Shown: positions 25,277 through 34,818, counted from the stretch's first letter. The stretch: DNA of 64,000 bases from Halobaculum sp. XH14 (GCF_032116555.1 NZ_CP134949.1:1426001-1490000), one strand, 5' to 3'. Made by a program: numbers and translations. Notes: a model not told the origin generated them from the letters alone.

Positions 25277-26026
25277 ATGGCAGACGAATTCGACGTGGAG
25301 GTGGTTTCCCGGGACGACCGCACCGCGAACCTGCTCGTGCGGGGGCTCACGCCCGCCGTGGCGAACGGGATCCGGCGCAGCGTCCTCGCGGAAGTGCCGA
25401 CCCTATCCATCGACACCGTCCGGTTCGTGGAGAACACGTCGGTGATGTTCGACGAGATGGTGGCGCTCAGGCTCGGGCTCGTCCCGCTGACGACGCCGCT
25501 CGACGACTACGAGATCGGTGACACCGTCACCGTCGCGCTCGAGGTCGACGGGCCGGCCACGGCCTACTCGGGCGACATCGAGACGTCCGACTCGCTCGTC
25601 CAGCCAGCCGACGAGAACGTTCCCATCATCGAGCTGAAGGAAGGCCAGCGCCTCGAGTTCGAAGCCGACGCCGTGCTCGACACCGGGAAGGGCCACGCCA
25701 AACATCAGGGCGGCGTGGGCATCGGCTACCGACACCTCCAGAAGGTGGAGGTCGTCGGGGAGCGCGGCGAGTTCGACGAGGAGGAGCCTCACATCCTCCG
25801 GGGCGTCATCGAGACCGAGGACGGCGAGTACGTCCACACCGACGAGTTCGACGCCGACCTCACGAACCGCTACCCCGGCAAGGAGCTGGAGGTGACCGAC
25901 GTCCCCGACGCGTTCGTCTTCCACGTCGAGTCGGACGGCTCCGTGGACGTCGACGAACTGATCCTCCGCGCGGTCGAGTCGCTGCAGGACCGCGCGGACG
26001 AACTGGCAACGAAGGTCGCAGTCTGA
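25277..26026 (+). CDS. rpo3: RNA polymerase subunit Rpo3 (RpoD)
   Basis: 249 aa, homologous to eukaryal Rpb3 and the N-terminal domain of bacterial alpha. [45 protein letters not shown] is the dimerisation/assembly core. The Fe-S cluster cysteines found in some archaeal D subunits are absent: this protein has no cysteine in the region, consistent with haloarchaeal versions lacking the cluster. Pairs with Rpo11 in core assembly. 6 nt after the uS11 stop. Confidence 0.96.
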   Translation: MADEFDVEVVSRDDRTANLLVRGLTPAVANGIRRSVLAEVPTLSIDTVRFVENTSVMFDEMVALRLGLVPLTTPLDDYEIGDTVTVALEVDGPATAYSGDIETSDSLVQPADENVPIIELKEGQRLEFEADAVLDTGKGHAKHQGGVGIGYRHLQKVEVVGERGEFDEEEPHILRGVIETEDGEYVHTDEFDADLTNRYPGKELEVTDVPDAFVFHVESDGSVDVDELILRAVESLQDRADELATKVAV

Positions 26027-26163
26027 CGTGACCATGTCCGCATCCCCCACACGAACGGCGTTCGCTCCCGCAACGAGCGGCGCGTCCGCGAGCCGAATCG
26101 CGGCGCCCGCGGCGGGTGGGACCGAAAGCCGTTTAACCGGGGATGCGGTACGACGGAGTGCTT

Positions 26164-26248
26164 GCAGGGATAGCCAAGTCTGGCCAACGGCGCAGCGTTC
26201 AGGGCGCTGTCCTGTAGAGGTCCGCAGGTTCAAATCCTGCTCCCTGCA
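26164..26248 (+). tRNA. tRNA-Leu (anticodon CAG) inside the ribosomal operon
   Basis: An 85-nt class II tRNA. GCAGGGA pairs with TCCCTGC at 26241-26247, discriminator A. The anticodon loop reads TTCAGGG (CAG); the T-arm reads GCAGGTTCAAATCCTGC. It separates rpo3 from eL18, with its own TTTAAC box at 26131-26136, so the downstream genes may be transcribed from this promoter. No intron and no repeated 3' end downstream. Confidence 0.96.
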
Positions 26249-26349
26249 CTCCCACTCCGTTTCTCTCGCGGCTCCGAGCCGGAGCGGCCGCCCCGCGACT
26301 GGGCGGCGCTCCGGGGACGGGGCCACCCACTCCACTACGGAGGTTCACT

Positions 26350-26706
26350 ATGAGTAGTAGCAAGACCAATCCGAGACTTCAGAACCTCATCGCCGAACTG
26401 AAGTCGGTCGCGCGCTCGTCCGAGGCCAGCGTCTGGCAGGACGTCGCCGACCGGCTCGAAAAGCCGCGGCGCACGCACGCGGAGGTCAACCTCGGCCGCA
26501 TCGAGCGGTACGCGAACGAGGACGAGACCGTCATCGTGCCGGGCAAGGTGCTCGGCTCGGGCGTGCTCCGCAAGGACGTCACCGTCGCCGCCGTCGACTT
26601 CTCCGGCACCGCCGAGACGAAGATCGACCAGGCCGGCTCCGCGGTGACCCTGGAGGAAGCGCTGTCGAACAACCCAGACGGGTCCGACGTACGGGTGATC
26701 CGATGA
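26350..26706 (+). CDS. rpl18e: Ribosomal protein eL18
   Basis: 118 aa. [49 protein letters not shown] and [11 protein letters not shown] are typical of archaeal L18e, a 23S rRNA binder. A GGAGG sequence 8 nt ahead of the ATG (at 26339-26343) is a clear Shine-Dalgarno, unusual among the leaderless genes here and consistent with being read from a longer transcript. Overlaps uL13 by 4 nt. Confidence 0.97.
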   Translation: MSSSKTNPRLQNLIAELKSVARSSEASVWQDVADRLEKPRRTHAEVNLGRIERYANEDETVIVPGKVLGSGVLRKDVTVAAVDFSGTAETKIDQAGSAVTLEEALSNNPDGSDVRVIR

Positions 26707-27182
26707 GCCTCGCCGAGTTCGAGGCCGACCTCGTCGTCGACGCCCGGGACTGCATCATGGGTCGGGTCGCCTCCGAGGTGGCCCAGCGCGCGCTCGAGGG
26801 CGAGCGCGTCGCGGTGGTGAACGCCGAGCGGGCGGTCATCACCGGCAACGAGGAGGCCACGATGGAGACGTACCGCACGCGCGCGGAACTCGGCTCCGAC
26901 CGTGGCCCCGAGTACCCCAAGCGGCCGGACCGCATCTTCAAGCGGTCCATCCGCGGCATGGTCCCGTACAAGAAGCCCCGCGGCCGCGAGGCGTTCGAGA
27001 ACGTCCGCGTCTACGTGGGCAACCCGTTCGCGGACGACGCCTCGACGCGGTCGCCCGCCGGCGACGCCGAGTCGCCCGAGGCCGAGATCCTCGAGGGGAC
27101 CTCGCTGGACCGACTGTCGACCATCAAGTTCACGACCCTCGGCGACGTCGCCGAGGACCTTGGAGCGAACGTCACATGGTAA
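26703..27182 (+). CDS. rplM: Ribosomal protein uL13
   Basis: 159 aa. [38 protein letters not shown] is the N-terminal core and [24 protein letters not shown] the RNA-binding block. A short acidic insertion ([16 protein letters not shown]) near residues 113-128 is halophile-specific. Overlaps both neighbours: 4 nt with eL18 and 7 nt with uS9. Confidence 0.97.
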   Translation: MSLAEFEADLVVDARDCIMGRVASEVAQRALEGERVAVVNAERAVITGNEEATMETYRTRAELGSDRGPEYPKRPDRIFKRSIRGMVPYKKPRGREAFENVRVYVGNPFADDASTRSPAGDAESPEAEILEGTSLDRLSTIKFTTLGDVAEDLGANVTW

Positions 27183-27574
27183 CGAACACATCAGGAAAGA
27201 AGAAGACGGCCGTCGCCCGCGCCACGGTACGCGAGGGCGAGGGCCGCGTCCGCATCGACTCCGAGCCCGTCGAGCTGGCAGAGCCGGAGCAGGCCCGCCT
27301 GAAGATGCTGGAGCCGTTCCGCATCGCCGGCGAGGACCTCCGCTCGCAGGTCGACATCGACGTCGCCGTCAACGGCGGCGGCTACGCCGGGCAGGCAGAC
27401 GCCGCCCGCACCGCCATCGCCCGCGGGCTCGTCGAGTATCTCAACGACGCCGAACTCCGCGACGCGTTCATGGAGTTCGACCGCTCGCTGCTCGTGAACG
27501 ACTCGCGGCAGTCCGAGCCGAAGAAGTGGGGCGGGCCCGGCGCGCGCGCCCGCTACCAGAAGTCGTACCGCTGA
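27176..27574 (+). CDS. rpsI: Ribosomal protein uS9
   Basis: 132 aa. [22 protein letters not shown] at the start and the C-terminal tail [17 protein letters not shown], whose last Arg reaches the P-site tRNA, are diagnostic. Starts inside the uL13 end. Confidence 0.97.
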   Translation: MVTNTSGKKKTAVARATVREGEGRVRIDSEPVELAEPEQARLKMLEPFRIAGEDLRSQVDIDVAVNGGGYAGQADAARTAIARGLVEYLNDAELRDAFMEFDRSLLVNDSRQSEPKKWGGPGARARYQKSYR

Positions 27575-27586
27575 GGTGATCCATCC

Positions 27587-27781
27587 ATGATGATTCCAGT
27601 CCGGTGTTTCACGTGCGGCACGGTCATCGGTGAGCACTGGGAGGAGTTCAAGGCCCGCGCCCGCGAGGGCGAGGAGGACCCCGGCGAGGTCCTCGACGAG
27701 CTGGGCGTCGACCGGCACTGCTGCCGGCGGATGATGATCTCCCACACGGACCTCGTCGACGTCGTCTCACCGTACCAATGA
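27587..27781 (+). CDS. rpo10: RNA polymerase subunit Rpo10 (RpoN)
   Basis: 64 aa. A single zinc-binding domain: [15 protein letters not shown] (CxxC at 7 and 10) and [12 protein letters not shown] (adjacent CC at 44-45), the invariant Rpb10 arrangement. Binds Rpo3 in the assembly platform. Start overlaps nothing; its stop overlaps the Rpo6 ATG by 4 nt. Confidence 0.97.
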   Translation: MMIPVRCFTCGTVIGEHWEEFKARAREGEEDPGEVLDELGVDRHCCRRMMISHTDLVDVVSPYQ

Positions 27782-27969
27782 GCGGGAACGAGCCCGCCAT
27801 CCGGTACAACCGGTACGAGAAGGCACGCATCCTCGGGGCACGAGCCCTGCAGCTCGCGTACGGCGCGCCCGTGCTGGTCGAGAGCGACCAGTCCGAGCCC
27901 ATCCTCATCGCGGCCGAGGAGTACGACGCCGGCGTCCTGCCGTTCACGGTCAGGCGGGAGGGCAAATGA
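27778..27969 (+). CDS. rpo6: RNA polymerase subunit Rpo6 (RpoK)
   Basis: 63 aa, counterpart of Rpb6 and bacterial omega. [24 protein letters not shown] is the conserved helix-loop that latches the largest subunit. Overlaps rpo10 and enolase by 4 nt on each side. Confidence 0.96.
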   Translation: MSGNEPAIRYNRYEKARILGARALQLAYGAPVLVESDQSEPILIAAEEYDAGVLPFTVRREGK

Positions 27970-29177
27970 CGCGCATCGCCTCGGTGTCGCTCCGGCGCGT
28001 GCTCGACTCGCGGGGGAACCCGACCGTCGAGGCGGACGTCCTCACGGAGTCGGGCGGCTTCGGCCGTGCGGCGGCCCCGTCCGGGGCGAGCACGGGCGAG
28101 TACGAGGCGATCGAGCTCCCGCCGCGGGAGGCGATCGCCGCGGCCCGCCAGCACGCGGTTCCCCGGCTCGTGGACGAGGTTCACGCCGGCAACCAGCGCG
28201 ACGTCGACGCGGCGCTGCGCGCGGCCGACGGCACGGACGACTTCTCCGAGATCGGCGCGAACAGCGCGGTGGCCATCTCGATGGCGGCCGCGAAGGCCGG
28301 CGCCGACGTGCTCGGCGCGCCGCTGTTCCAGCACCTCGGAGGGACGTTCCGCGACGCGGAGCGCTCGTTCCCGGTGCCGCTCGGGAACGTCGTCGGCGGC
28401 GGCGAACACGCGAAGGAGGCGACCCACATCCAGGAGTTCCTGGCCGCGCCGGTCGGCGCGCCGTCGGTCTCCGAGGCCGTCTTCGCCAACGCCGCCGTCC
28501 ACGCGACCGTCGGCGATCTGCTCGACGAGCGGGGCGTCGCGGCCGCGAAGGGCGACGAGGGCGCGTGGGCGCCCGCCATCGACGACGCCGAGGCGTTCGA
28601 ACTCGTCGCGGAGGCGACCGAACTCGTCGCGGACGACGTGGGCTTCGAGGTCCGCTTCGGCCTCGACGTCGCCGCCTCCGAACTGTGGGACGCCGACGCC
28701 GGCGTCTACCGCTACGGCGACGATGAGCGCACGCCCGACGAGCAGGTCGACTACGTGGCCGACCTCGTCGAGGAGTACGACCTCGCGTACGTCGAGGACC
28801 CGCTGGAGGAGGACGACTTCGACGGCTTCGCCGCCCTGACGGATCGGGTCGGCGACCGGACGCTCGTCTGTGGCGACGACCTGTTCGTCACCAACGTCGA
28901 GCGGCTGGAGACCGGCATCGACGTCGGCGCGGCCAACAGCATCCTGATCAAGCCGAACCAGATCGGCACGCTGTCGGACGCGTTCGACGCGGTCGAACTG
29001 GCCCAGCGGAACGGGCTCGACGCCGTCGTCTCCCACCGCTCGGGCGAGACCGAGGACGCGACGATCGCACACCTCGCCGTGGCCACGGCCGCCCCGTTCA
29101 TCAAGACGGGCACCGTGGGCGGCGAGCGAACCGCCAAGCTGAACGAACTCATCCGCATCGCGGAGGAGGCAGTATGA
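27966..29177 (+). CDS. eno: Enolase
   Basis: 403 aa. N-terminal [27 protein letters not shown], catalytic-loop [14 protein letters not shown], metal-binding [10 protein letters not shown] (Asp/Glu near 275-280) and [12 protein letters not shown], catalytic Lys in [13 protein letters not shown], and SHRSGETED are all present. Converts 2-phosphoglycerate to phosphoenolpyruvate. Its place in the ribosomal operon between rpo6 and uS2 is conserved in haloarchaea. Confidence 0.97.
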   Translation: MTRIASVSLRRVLDSRGNPTVEADVLTESGGFGRAAAPSGASTGEYEAIELPPREAIAAARQHAVPRLVDEVHAGNQRDVDAALRAADGTDDFSEIGANSAVAISMAAAKAGADVLGAPLFQHLGGTFRDAERSFPVPLGNVVGGGEHAKEATHIQEFLAAPVGAPSVSEAVFANAAVHATVGDLLDERGVAAAKGDEGAWAPAIDDAEAFELVAEATELVADDVGFEVRFGLDVAASELWDADAGVYRYGDDERTPDEQVDYVADLVEEYDLAYVEDPLEEDDFDGFAALTDRVGDRTLVCGDDLFVTNVERLETGIDVGAANSILIKPNQIGTLSDAFDAVELAQRNGLDAVVSHRSGETEDATIAHLAVATAAPFIKTGTVGGERTAKLNELIRIAEEAV

Positions 29178-29965
29178 GCGAAAGCGAAAACGACACAGAC
29201 GAGGCGCCCGCCGAGGAGGAGGTCGAGGAGACCGAGACCGAGGCAGAGACGGCGCCCGAGACGAACGCACAGCCGGACGAGGCGGCCGAGGCCGCCGACT
29301 CCGAGGGAGCCGAGGAGTCCGAGGAGGGCGCGGAAGCCGACGAGGCCGAGACGCGCTTCGACGAGGACGTCATGCCGGACGAGGAGGCCGACCTCCTCAT
29401 CCCGGTCGAGGACTACCTCTCGGCCGGCGTCCACATCGGCACCCAGCAGAAGACGAAGGACATGGAGCGGTTCATCCACCGCGTCCGCGACGACGGCCTC
29501 TACGTGCTCGACGTGAGCCAGACGGACGGCCGAATCCGGACGGCGGCGAACTTCCTCGCCAACTACGACCCCGAGCAGGTGCTCGTCACCTCCTCGCGGC
29601 AGTACGGCCGGTTCCCGGCCGAGAAGTTCGCCGAGGCCATCGGGGCCCGCGCCCGCACCGGGCGCTTCATCCCGGGGACGCTGACGAACCCCGAGTACGC
29701 CGGCTACATCGAGCCGGACGTCGTGGTCGTCACCGACCCGATCGGCGACGCGCAGGCGGTCAAGGAGGCCATCACGGTGGGCATCCCGGTCATCGCCATG
29801 TGCGACTCGAACAACCAGCTCAGCAACGTCGATCTCGTCGTCCCGACGAACAACAAGGGCCGCCGCGCGCTGTCGGTCGTCTACTGGCTGCTCGCCAACG
29901 AGACGCTCGACCGCCGCGGCGCCGAACCCACCTACGCCCTCGAGGACTTCGAGGCGGAGATCTAG
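29174..29965 (+). CDS. rpsB: Ribosomal protein uS2 with long acidic N-terminal extension
   Basis: 263 aa. The uS2 body begins only near residue 75 ([28 protein letters not shown]) and ends with [21 protein letters not shown]. The first 70 residues are almost purely Glu, Ala, Asp, Thr and Ser, far more than the usual archaeal N terminus. Such tails may shield the protein in high salt or act as a tether. Start codon overlaps the enolase stop by 4 nt, so the extension is not a wrong-start artefact. Confidence 0.95.
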   Translation: MSESENDTDEAPAEEEVEETETEAETAPETNAQPDEAAEAADSEGAEESEEGAEADEAETRFDEDVMPDEEADLLIPVEDYLSAGVHIGTQQKTKDMERFIHRVRDDGLYVLDVSQTDGRIRTAANFLANYDPEQVLVTSSRQYGRFPAEKFAEAIGARARTGRFIPGTLTNPEYAGYIEPDVVVVTDPIGDAQAVKEAITVGIPVIAMCDSNNQLSNVDLVVPTNNKGRRALSVVYWLLANETLDRRGAEPTYALEDFEAEI

Positions 29966-29971
29966 TCGGGA

Positions 29972-29990
29972 CCAGATTTTCAGTTTCTCC
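29972..29990 (+). terminator. T-rich terminator at the end of the ribosomal operon
   Basis: ATTTTCAGTTTCTCC lies 10-25 nt past the uS2 stop and is the only T-rich spot before a gene on the other strand. Two T-tracts fit archaeal intrinsic termination. Confidence 0.5.
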
Positions 29991-30064
29991 CGCCGGGGTC
30001 GACACCACTCGGTAGCCGTGGCACTGTCGATCCGGTCGTCCCGAAACCGAACTCCCGTGGGCCG

Positions 30065-30415
30065 TTACTCCGCGAGCACCCGCTCGGCGGTCCGCCTGTC
30101 CGGAGCGGTCCGTTCGGCGTTCGACACCGCCTCGCCCTCGCCGACCCTGACCACGGCACGAGCACCGGCGAACTCGAGAACCCGTTCCCACTCGGCGAGC
30201 GTGGGGAGCGCCCCCGGGTCGTCCGCCGTGAACTGCCGGGCGTCGATGATGACCGTGAACCCGGACTCGCACTGCTCTGCGGCGTGTCTGACGCGGGCCA
30301 TCGCGGCGACGACTCCCGACGTGGAGAACGCGCCCGAGAGTGTGAGATACAGCCGGTTTCCGTCCGGGTCTCGGTTCACTGTCGGGCCGGAGTTGGTGGG
30401 AGTCGTCGAACTCAT
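30065..30415 (-). CDS. HalX/STAS-like small protein, unrecognised
   Basis: 116 aa. Reading from the ATG at 30415, a short disordered start is followed by LYLTLSGAFSTSGVVAAMARVRHAAEQCESGFTVIIDARQFTADDPG, which has the strand-helix-strand layout of STAS/SpoIIAA-like domains (a Ser-Thr switch region is not obvious). I treat this as a fold-level resemblance only. GAATTATG at about 30440-30447 is a TATA candidate about 29 nt upstream and argues against the longer start at 30451. Confidence 0.6.
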   Translation of the reverse strand: MSSTTPTNSGPTVNRDPDGNRLYLTLSGAFSTSGVVAAMARVRHAAEQCESGFTVIIDARQFTADDPGALPTLAEWERVLEFAGARAVVRVGEGEAVSNAERTAPDRRTAERVLAE

Positions 30416-30800
30416 CGAACTGGACACGGGGCCGGGAGCACATAATTCCACCGCCTGATTATTTGATTGGATAACTGGAAGGGATAACCAGTCGCCGTCC
30501 GTCCGGTTCCACCGTCCCGTTCGGTTGGTTCCCCGGTGAAGACGGGTTGGCGAAGGTTTCGGCGCGTTCGCCGTCGATTACTCCGGGGAGACGACGCTCG
30601 TGGGAACGCGAGCGCTGGTCGGAACGAACCGGCCGTACGAGAAGCGTCCATCCGCGGAACCGGGGACCGAGCGCCCGTCGACACGGGCTGCGGCGCGGCG
30701 CCCTTCCCCCTGCCCCGTCCCCGGTCGAGCCGCGACGAACGAACTGTCACACGCGCAGTGGCGACGCTGCGCCACAGCATCAAGAGCGGCCGTCTCTAGC

Positions 30801-30900
30801 TTAAACCTACCGGTGCGGTATCAGTACGAAAAGAAGTCCCTCCCGCTCGCACGCGGGCGGGAGTCGCAACTTCTGTTACCCCTCCCCCGGAGTAGGAGAT
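30801..30900 (+). promoter_or_regulatory. Promoter and structured 5' leader of mvk
   Basis: The 30416-30900 gap holds no convincing gene. CTTAAAC at 30800-30806 is a TATA candidate that places the transcript start near 30830, about 70 nt before the mvk ATG. Inside this leader lies a perfect 7-bp stem, CTCCCGC at 30840-30846 with GCGGGAG at 30857-30863. GGAGTAGGAG just before the ATG is a Shine-Dalgarno candidate. Most single genes here are leaderless, so a structured leader stands out. Confidence 0.5.
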
Positions 30901-31917
30901 ATGACTACCTGCAGCGCGCCGGGGAAGGTGTACCTCTTCGGCGAGCACGCCGTCGTCTACGGCGAGCCTGCGGTCCCCTGTGCCATCGAGCGGCGGGCGC
31001 GTGTCACCGCCGAACCCCGCGAGGACGGCCGGGTCCGGGTCGAGGCTGCCGACCTCTCGCTGGACGGGTTCACCGTCACCTGGGGCGACGGGACCGACGA
31101 CCACCCGGACATCGACGCGCCGACGCCGCTCGTGGAGGCCGGGATGGGCTACGTCAACGAGGCGGTCGAACAGGCCAGGGACGCGGCCGACGCGCCCGAG
31201 GTCGGCTTCGACGTCACCGTCGAGTCGGACATCCCGCTCGGCGCGGGGCTGGGCTCCTCGGCGGCGGTCGTCGCCGCGGGCATCGACGCCGGCACCCGCT
31301 CGCTCGGCGTCGAACTCCCTCCCGAGGAGATCGCGGACCGCGCGTACCGCGCCGAGTACGAGGTACAGGACGGCCAGGCGTCCCGTGCCGACACGTTCTG
31401 TTCGACGATGGGCGGGGCCGTCCGCGTCGAGGGCGCGGACTGCCGGACCATCGACGCGCCGGAACTGCCGCTGGTCGTCGGCTACGACGGCGGCGCGGGC
31501 GACACCGGGAAACTCGTCGCCGGGGTCCGGGCGCTTCGTGACGAGTACGAGTTCGCGGCCGACACCGTCGCGGCCATCGGCGACGTGGTCCGCGAAGGGA
31601 CCGAGGTGCTCCGCGAGGCCGACCCGGACGGGGAGGCCGACCCGGACCTGCTCGCCGAACTGGGTCGTCTGATGAACTTCGATCACGGCCTGCTGTCGGC
31701 GCTGGGCGTCTCCTCCCGCTCGCTCGACGCGATGGTCTGGGCCGCCCGCGACGCCGACGCCCACGGCGCGAAACTCACCGGCGCGGGCGGGGGCGGCTGC
31801 ATCGTCGCGCTCGACGAGACCGGCGGGACGGAGACGGCGCTCGATTACACGCCGGGCTGTGAGAGATCGTTCCGCGCGGAACTTGCGACCGAGGGGGTGC
31901 GCGTCGAGGAGCCATGA
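30901..31917 (+). CDS. mvk: Mevalonate kinase
   Basis: 338 aa. GHMP kinase family: SAPGKVYLFGEHAVVYGEPAV at the N terminus, IPLGAGLGSSAAVVAA (ATP loop, near residue 112) and KLTGAGGGGCIVAL (motif 3, near 288). It phosphorylates mevalonate on the way to archaeal isoprenoid lipids. Followed with a 4-nt overlap by isopentenyl phosphate kinase, which catalyses a later step of the archaeal mevalonate route. Confidence 0.95.
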   Translation: MTTCSAPGKVYLFGEHAVVYGEPAVPCAIERRARVTAEPREDGRVRVEAADLSLDGFTVTWGDGTDDHPDIDAPTPLVEAGMGYVNEAVEQARDAADAPEVGFDVTVESDIPLGAGLGSSAAVVAAGIDAGTRSLGVELPPEEIADRAYRAEYEVQDGQASRADTFCSTMGGAVRVEGADCRTIDAPELPLVVGYDGGAGDTGKLVAGVRALRDEYEFAADTVAAIGDVVREGTEVLREADPDGEADPDLLAELGRLMNFDHGLLSALGVSSRSLDAMVWAARDADAHGAKLTGAGGGGCIVALDETGGTETALDYTPGCERSFRAELATEGVRVEEP

Positions 31918-32648
31918 CGGTCGTCCTGAAGCTCGGCGGCTCGGTGATCACCGAGAAGGACAGCCCGGAGACGCTGGACGGGCGGGCGCTCGACGCGCTC
32001 GCGGCTGCCATCGCGGCGGCCGACGTCGAGAACCTGGTGATCGTCCACGGCGGCGGCTCGTTCGGCCACCACCACGCCTCGGCCCACGGCGTCTCGACGA
32101 CGGAGGGGTCACACGACACGGCGGCGATCATGGACGTCCACGGCGCGATGACGACGCTCAACCGGTTCGTCCTGAGTCGGCTCCACGAACACGACGTGCC
32201 CGCGCTCCCCGTCCACCCGTTCTCGGCGGCCGCCCGCGACGAACACGCGACCCTCTCGATGCCGACCGACCAGGTCGGAACGATGCTGGAGGAAGGGTTC
32301 GTCCCCGTGCTCCACGGCGACGGCGTCGTCCACGCGGGCGAGGGCGTGACGGTGCTCTCGGGCGACGAACTGGTGACACACCTCGCGTCGGCGCTCGACG
32401 CGGACCGGGTCGGCGTCTGTTCGACGGTCCCGGGCGTGCTGGACGCCGAGGACGCGGTGGTCCCCGAGATCGACTCGTTCGAGGAGGTGGCGGACCTGCT
32501 CGGCGCGAGCGACGCCACGGACGTCAGCGGCGGCATGGCCGGCAAGGTGCGGGAACTGCTCGACCTGGGCGCGCCGGCACACGTGTTCGGCCCCGACGCG
32601 CTGGCGGCGTTCCTGGCGGGCGGCGAGCCGGGAACCAGGATCGGTTGA
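31914..32648 (+). CDS. ipk: Isopentenyl phosphate kinase
   Basis: 244 aa, amino acid kinase fold. VVLKLGGSVITEK binds ATP phosphate; GGGSFGHHHASAHGV carries the catalytic and substrate His residues near 46-52; VLHGDGVVHAGEGVTVLSGDELV and GGMAGKVRELLDL follow. It converts isopentenyl phosphate to IPP, the last step of the alternative mevalonate pathway in archaea. Coupled to mvk. Confidence 0.95.
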   Translation: MTVVLKLGGSVITEKDSPETLDGRALDALAAAIAAADVENLVIVHGGGSFGHHHASAHGVSTTEGSHDTAAIMDVHGAMTTLNRFVLSRLHEHDVPALPVHPFSAAARDEHATLSMPTDQVGTMLEEGFVPVLHGDGVVHAGEGVTVLSGDELVTHLASALDADRVGVCSTVPGVLDAEDAVVPEIDSFEEVADLLGASDATDVSGGMAGKVRELLDLGAPAHVFGPDALAAFLAGGEPGTRIG

Positions 32649-32661
32649 GCCGACGCCCCGC

Positions 32662-33564
32662 TCACCCGAACGCGCGTCGCAGTCCCGACCGCAGCGACCG
32701 TCGTTTCACGACGAGGAACGCGAGCAGGATGAGCAGGAACCCGGCGACGGTGTCCCACGTCACCGTCTCGTCGAGCACGAGCCAGCCGAACAGCGCGGTG
32801 AACGGTGGGATGGCGTACTCCAGCATCCCGGCCTGGATCGGACCGAGCCTGTCGAGCAGCCGGAAGTACAGCAGGAAGCCGCCCGCGCCGGGAACCACGC
32901 CGAGGTAGACGAGCCAGCCGACGCTCTCGGCTGTCGCGGTCACGTCGCCGAAGCCCTGCCCGAGGGCGACCGCCGCGAGATGGAGCGACGCGGCACCGAC
33001 GAACGCCATCCAGGCCTGCATCGGGAGCGGCGAGAGCGTCGCCCCGTCCTCCCGGGTCGTCACCGCGCCCAGCACCCACGCGACCGCCGAGCCGAACACG
33101 AACAGCGCACCGGCGTTCGACGCGAGCGCCCGTGGCTCAGGCCTCGCGACGACGAGCAGGCCGGCGAACCCGACGACCACGCCGGCCGCGCTGACGGCGT
33201 CCAGCCGCTCGTCCGGACGGAGGACCCGCGTCGCCATCGGCGTGAGCACGGGGATGAGACCGACCAGCGTCGCGGCGACGGCGCTCGTCACGTACGCCTG
33301 GCCGCTGAACAGGAGCGCGTGGTGCGCGCCGATGCTGAACAGCCCGCCCGTTGCGATGGGCCGAAGGTCGCCGGCGCCATCGGGGCGGATGGACCGCCCG
33401 GTGGCGAACGCGAGCGCGAACAGGAGCACCGACGCAACGTCGAACCGCAGGGCGGCGAGCAGTACGGGTGGGAAGTCCGGAAGCGCCGCCTTCGTCGCCA
33501 CGAACGCGGTTCCCCAGACCGCGGCGAGCGCGAGAAAGCCAGTCCAGTCCCCGAGGTCGCTCAC
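32662..33564 (-). CDS. DMT-superfamily transporter (EamA type)
   Basis: 300 aa from a GTG at 33564; ten membrane helices in two EamA repeats. The first repeat starts AVWGTAFVATKAALPDFPP, a typical pattern, and the second ends with LYFRLLDRLGPIQAGMLEYAIPPFTALFGWLVLDE, the classic EamA C-terminal block. Substrate unknown. The GTG overlaps the stop of the metallo-beta-lactamase gene by 4 nt (GTGA), so the two are one operon. Confidence 0.88.
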   Translation of the reverse strand: MSDLGDWTGFLALAAVWGTAFVATKAALPDFPPVLLAALRFDVASVLLFALAFATGRSIRPDGAGDLRPIATGGLFSIGAHHALLFSGQAYVTSAVAATLVGLIPVLTPMATRVLRPDERLDAVSAAGVVVGFAGLLVVARPEPRALASNAGALFVFGSAVAWVLGAVTTREDGATLSPLPMQAWMAFVGAASLHLAAVALGQGFGDVTATAESVGWLVYLGVVPGAGGFLLYFRLLDRLGPIQAGMLEYAIPPFTALFGWLVLDETVTWDTVAGFLLILLAFLVVKRRSLRSGLRRAFG

Positions 33565-34319
33565 ACCTCGAACCGGAGACCGTCGCGCGCCACCCGAACG
33601 TCGCCGTCGAACCGCTCGCGTACGCTCTCGATCATTTCCTCGTGACGGCCCTCGGTGTGCGGATAGAGGTGCGTCAGGTACAGTCGCCCGACGTCGTATC
33701 CGGAAAGCGCCGCGCCGAGCTGGCTCGGGATCGGGTGGTTGTCGACGTCGACCTCGTCGGGGAACGAGCAGTCGTGCGCGAGCACTTTCGCGCCGTCGGC
33801 GAACGTCGAGAGCCCCTCGAACGCCTCCGTGTCGCCCGAGAAGACGAACTCGTCGTCGCTCCCGGGCTCGGAGAACCGGTAGGCGAGACACGGCATCGAG
33901 TGGCGGGTCTCCCGCGCGGCGACCTCGAAGCCGGAGACGGCGAACGGCTCGTTCGGGTGGATCTCCCGGACCTGGAGGTCGACGCGACCGTCGAGATAAT
34001 CGTGAACGCCGAGCAGGTCGTCGACCAGCGCCTTGGTTCCCGTCGGCCCGACGACCTCGAGGTGGTCCTCGCCCGCGAGCCAGCGGGCCTTCAGCAACGC
34101 GAGCAGGTCCGAGACGTGGTCGAGGTGGTGGTGGGTGAGCAGCACCGTCGAGACGGCCTCGTAGCCGGGATCTGTCTGGGAGAGCCGGTGGAGGACGCCC
34201 GCACCGCAGTCGACCAGGAGCGGCCCGCCGTCGTCGGCCGCGGGTTCGAGGAGGAGCCCCGTCTGGACCCGCTCGGCCAGCGGCATCGCGGAGCCGGTGC
34301 CGAGGAACGTGACGCGCAT
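33561..34319 (-). CDS. Metallo-beta-lactamase fold hydrolase, RNase Z-like
   Basis: 252 aa. MRVTFLGTGSAMPLAERVQTG and the LTHHHLDHVSDL motif (His63, His65, Asp67, His68) are the zinc site of the ElaC/RNase Z branch; later FSGDTEAFEG and LAHDCSFPD supply more ligands, and the final YLTHLYPH holds the last His. No exosite (flexible arm) insertion of true RNase Z is evident, so it may be a phosphodiesterase or other hydrolase. Upstream partner of the DMT transporter. Confidence 0.85.
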   Translation of the reverse strand: MRVTFLGTGSAMPLAERVQTGLLLEPAADDGGPLLVDCGAGVLHRLSQTDPGYEAVSTVLLTHHHLDHVSDLLALLKARWLAGEDHLEVVGPTGTKALVDDLLGVHDYLDGRVDLQVREIHPNEPFAVSGFEVAARETRHSMPCLAYRFSEPGSDDEFVFSGDTEAFEGLSTFADGAKVLAHDCSFPDEVDVDNHPIPSQLGAALSGYDVGRLYLTHLYPHTEGRHEEMIESVRERFDGDVRVARDGLRFEV

Positions 34320-34392
34320 GTCATCGGGTCCGGCGGCGCGTCGGATAGCCGTGGCGGTTGGTGCGAGGAGGGGACGCCGGGGTCGGTCGGCC

Positions 34393-34818
34393 TCAGCCGT
34401 CTGCGAGTCCGAGCTGTTCGAACGTCTCCTGTCGGTCGAAGCAGGTCCGGTACTCCTGAATCCTCCCGTCATCGACGCGATAGCTTGCCATCTCTCGAAC
34501 CTCGGCCGTCCGTCCCGTCGGTGCGATCCCTTGGAACTCGCCCTCGTGGGTCATCGAGAGCGTCGCCTCGTACATCACCACGTCGTCGCTCGACAGCATC
34601 TCGTGAACCGTCACCCGGAAGTCGGGGAAGCCGGACAGGATTCCCCGCATGAACGCCTCCAGGTCCTCCCGTCCGTGGAGGGCGCCCCCGGGTGCGGTCG
34701 GGTTGTGGGCCACGACGGACTCGGAGACGAGGTCCGGTAGCCTCCCGAACTCCCGTTCGTTCCATGCCGTGACGTACGCATCGACGATCGGCTCGGGTTT
34801 CGCTTCGATCTTAGACAT
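34393..34818 (-). CDS. SnoaL-like / ester cyclase family protein
   Basis: 141 aa, one NTF2-like domain. PIVDAYVTAWNEREFGRLPDLVSESVVAHNPTAPG, GREDLEAFMRGILSGFPDFRVTVHEMLSSDDVVMYEATLSMTHEGEF and REMASYRVDDGRIQEYRTCFD match the SnoaL polyketide-cyclase-like layout. Members of this group range from cyclases to small-ligand binders, so no reaction is assigned. The start at 34818 fits the family. It is divergent from the HTH regulator at 34965. Confidence 0.82.
   Translation of the reverse strand: MSKIEAKPEPIVDAYVTAWNEREFGRLPDLVSESVVAHNPTAPGGALHGREDLEAFMRGILSGFPDFRVTVHEMLSSDDVVMYEATLSMTHEGEFQGIAPTGRTAEVREMASYRVDDGRIQEYRTCFDRQETFEQLGLADG

Noticed and set aside
30536-30799. An 87-codon frame in the gap upstream of mvk
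   Set aside because: Arg-rich composition unlike haloarchaeal proteins, no domain, no promoter at the right distance.
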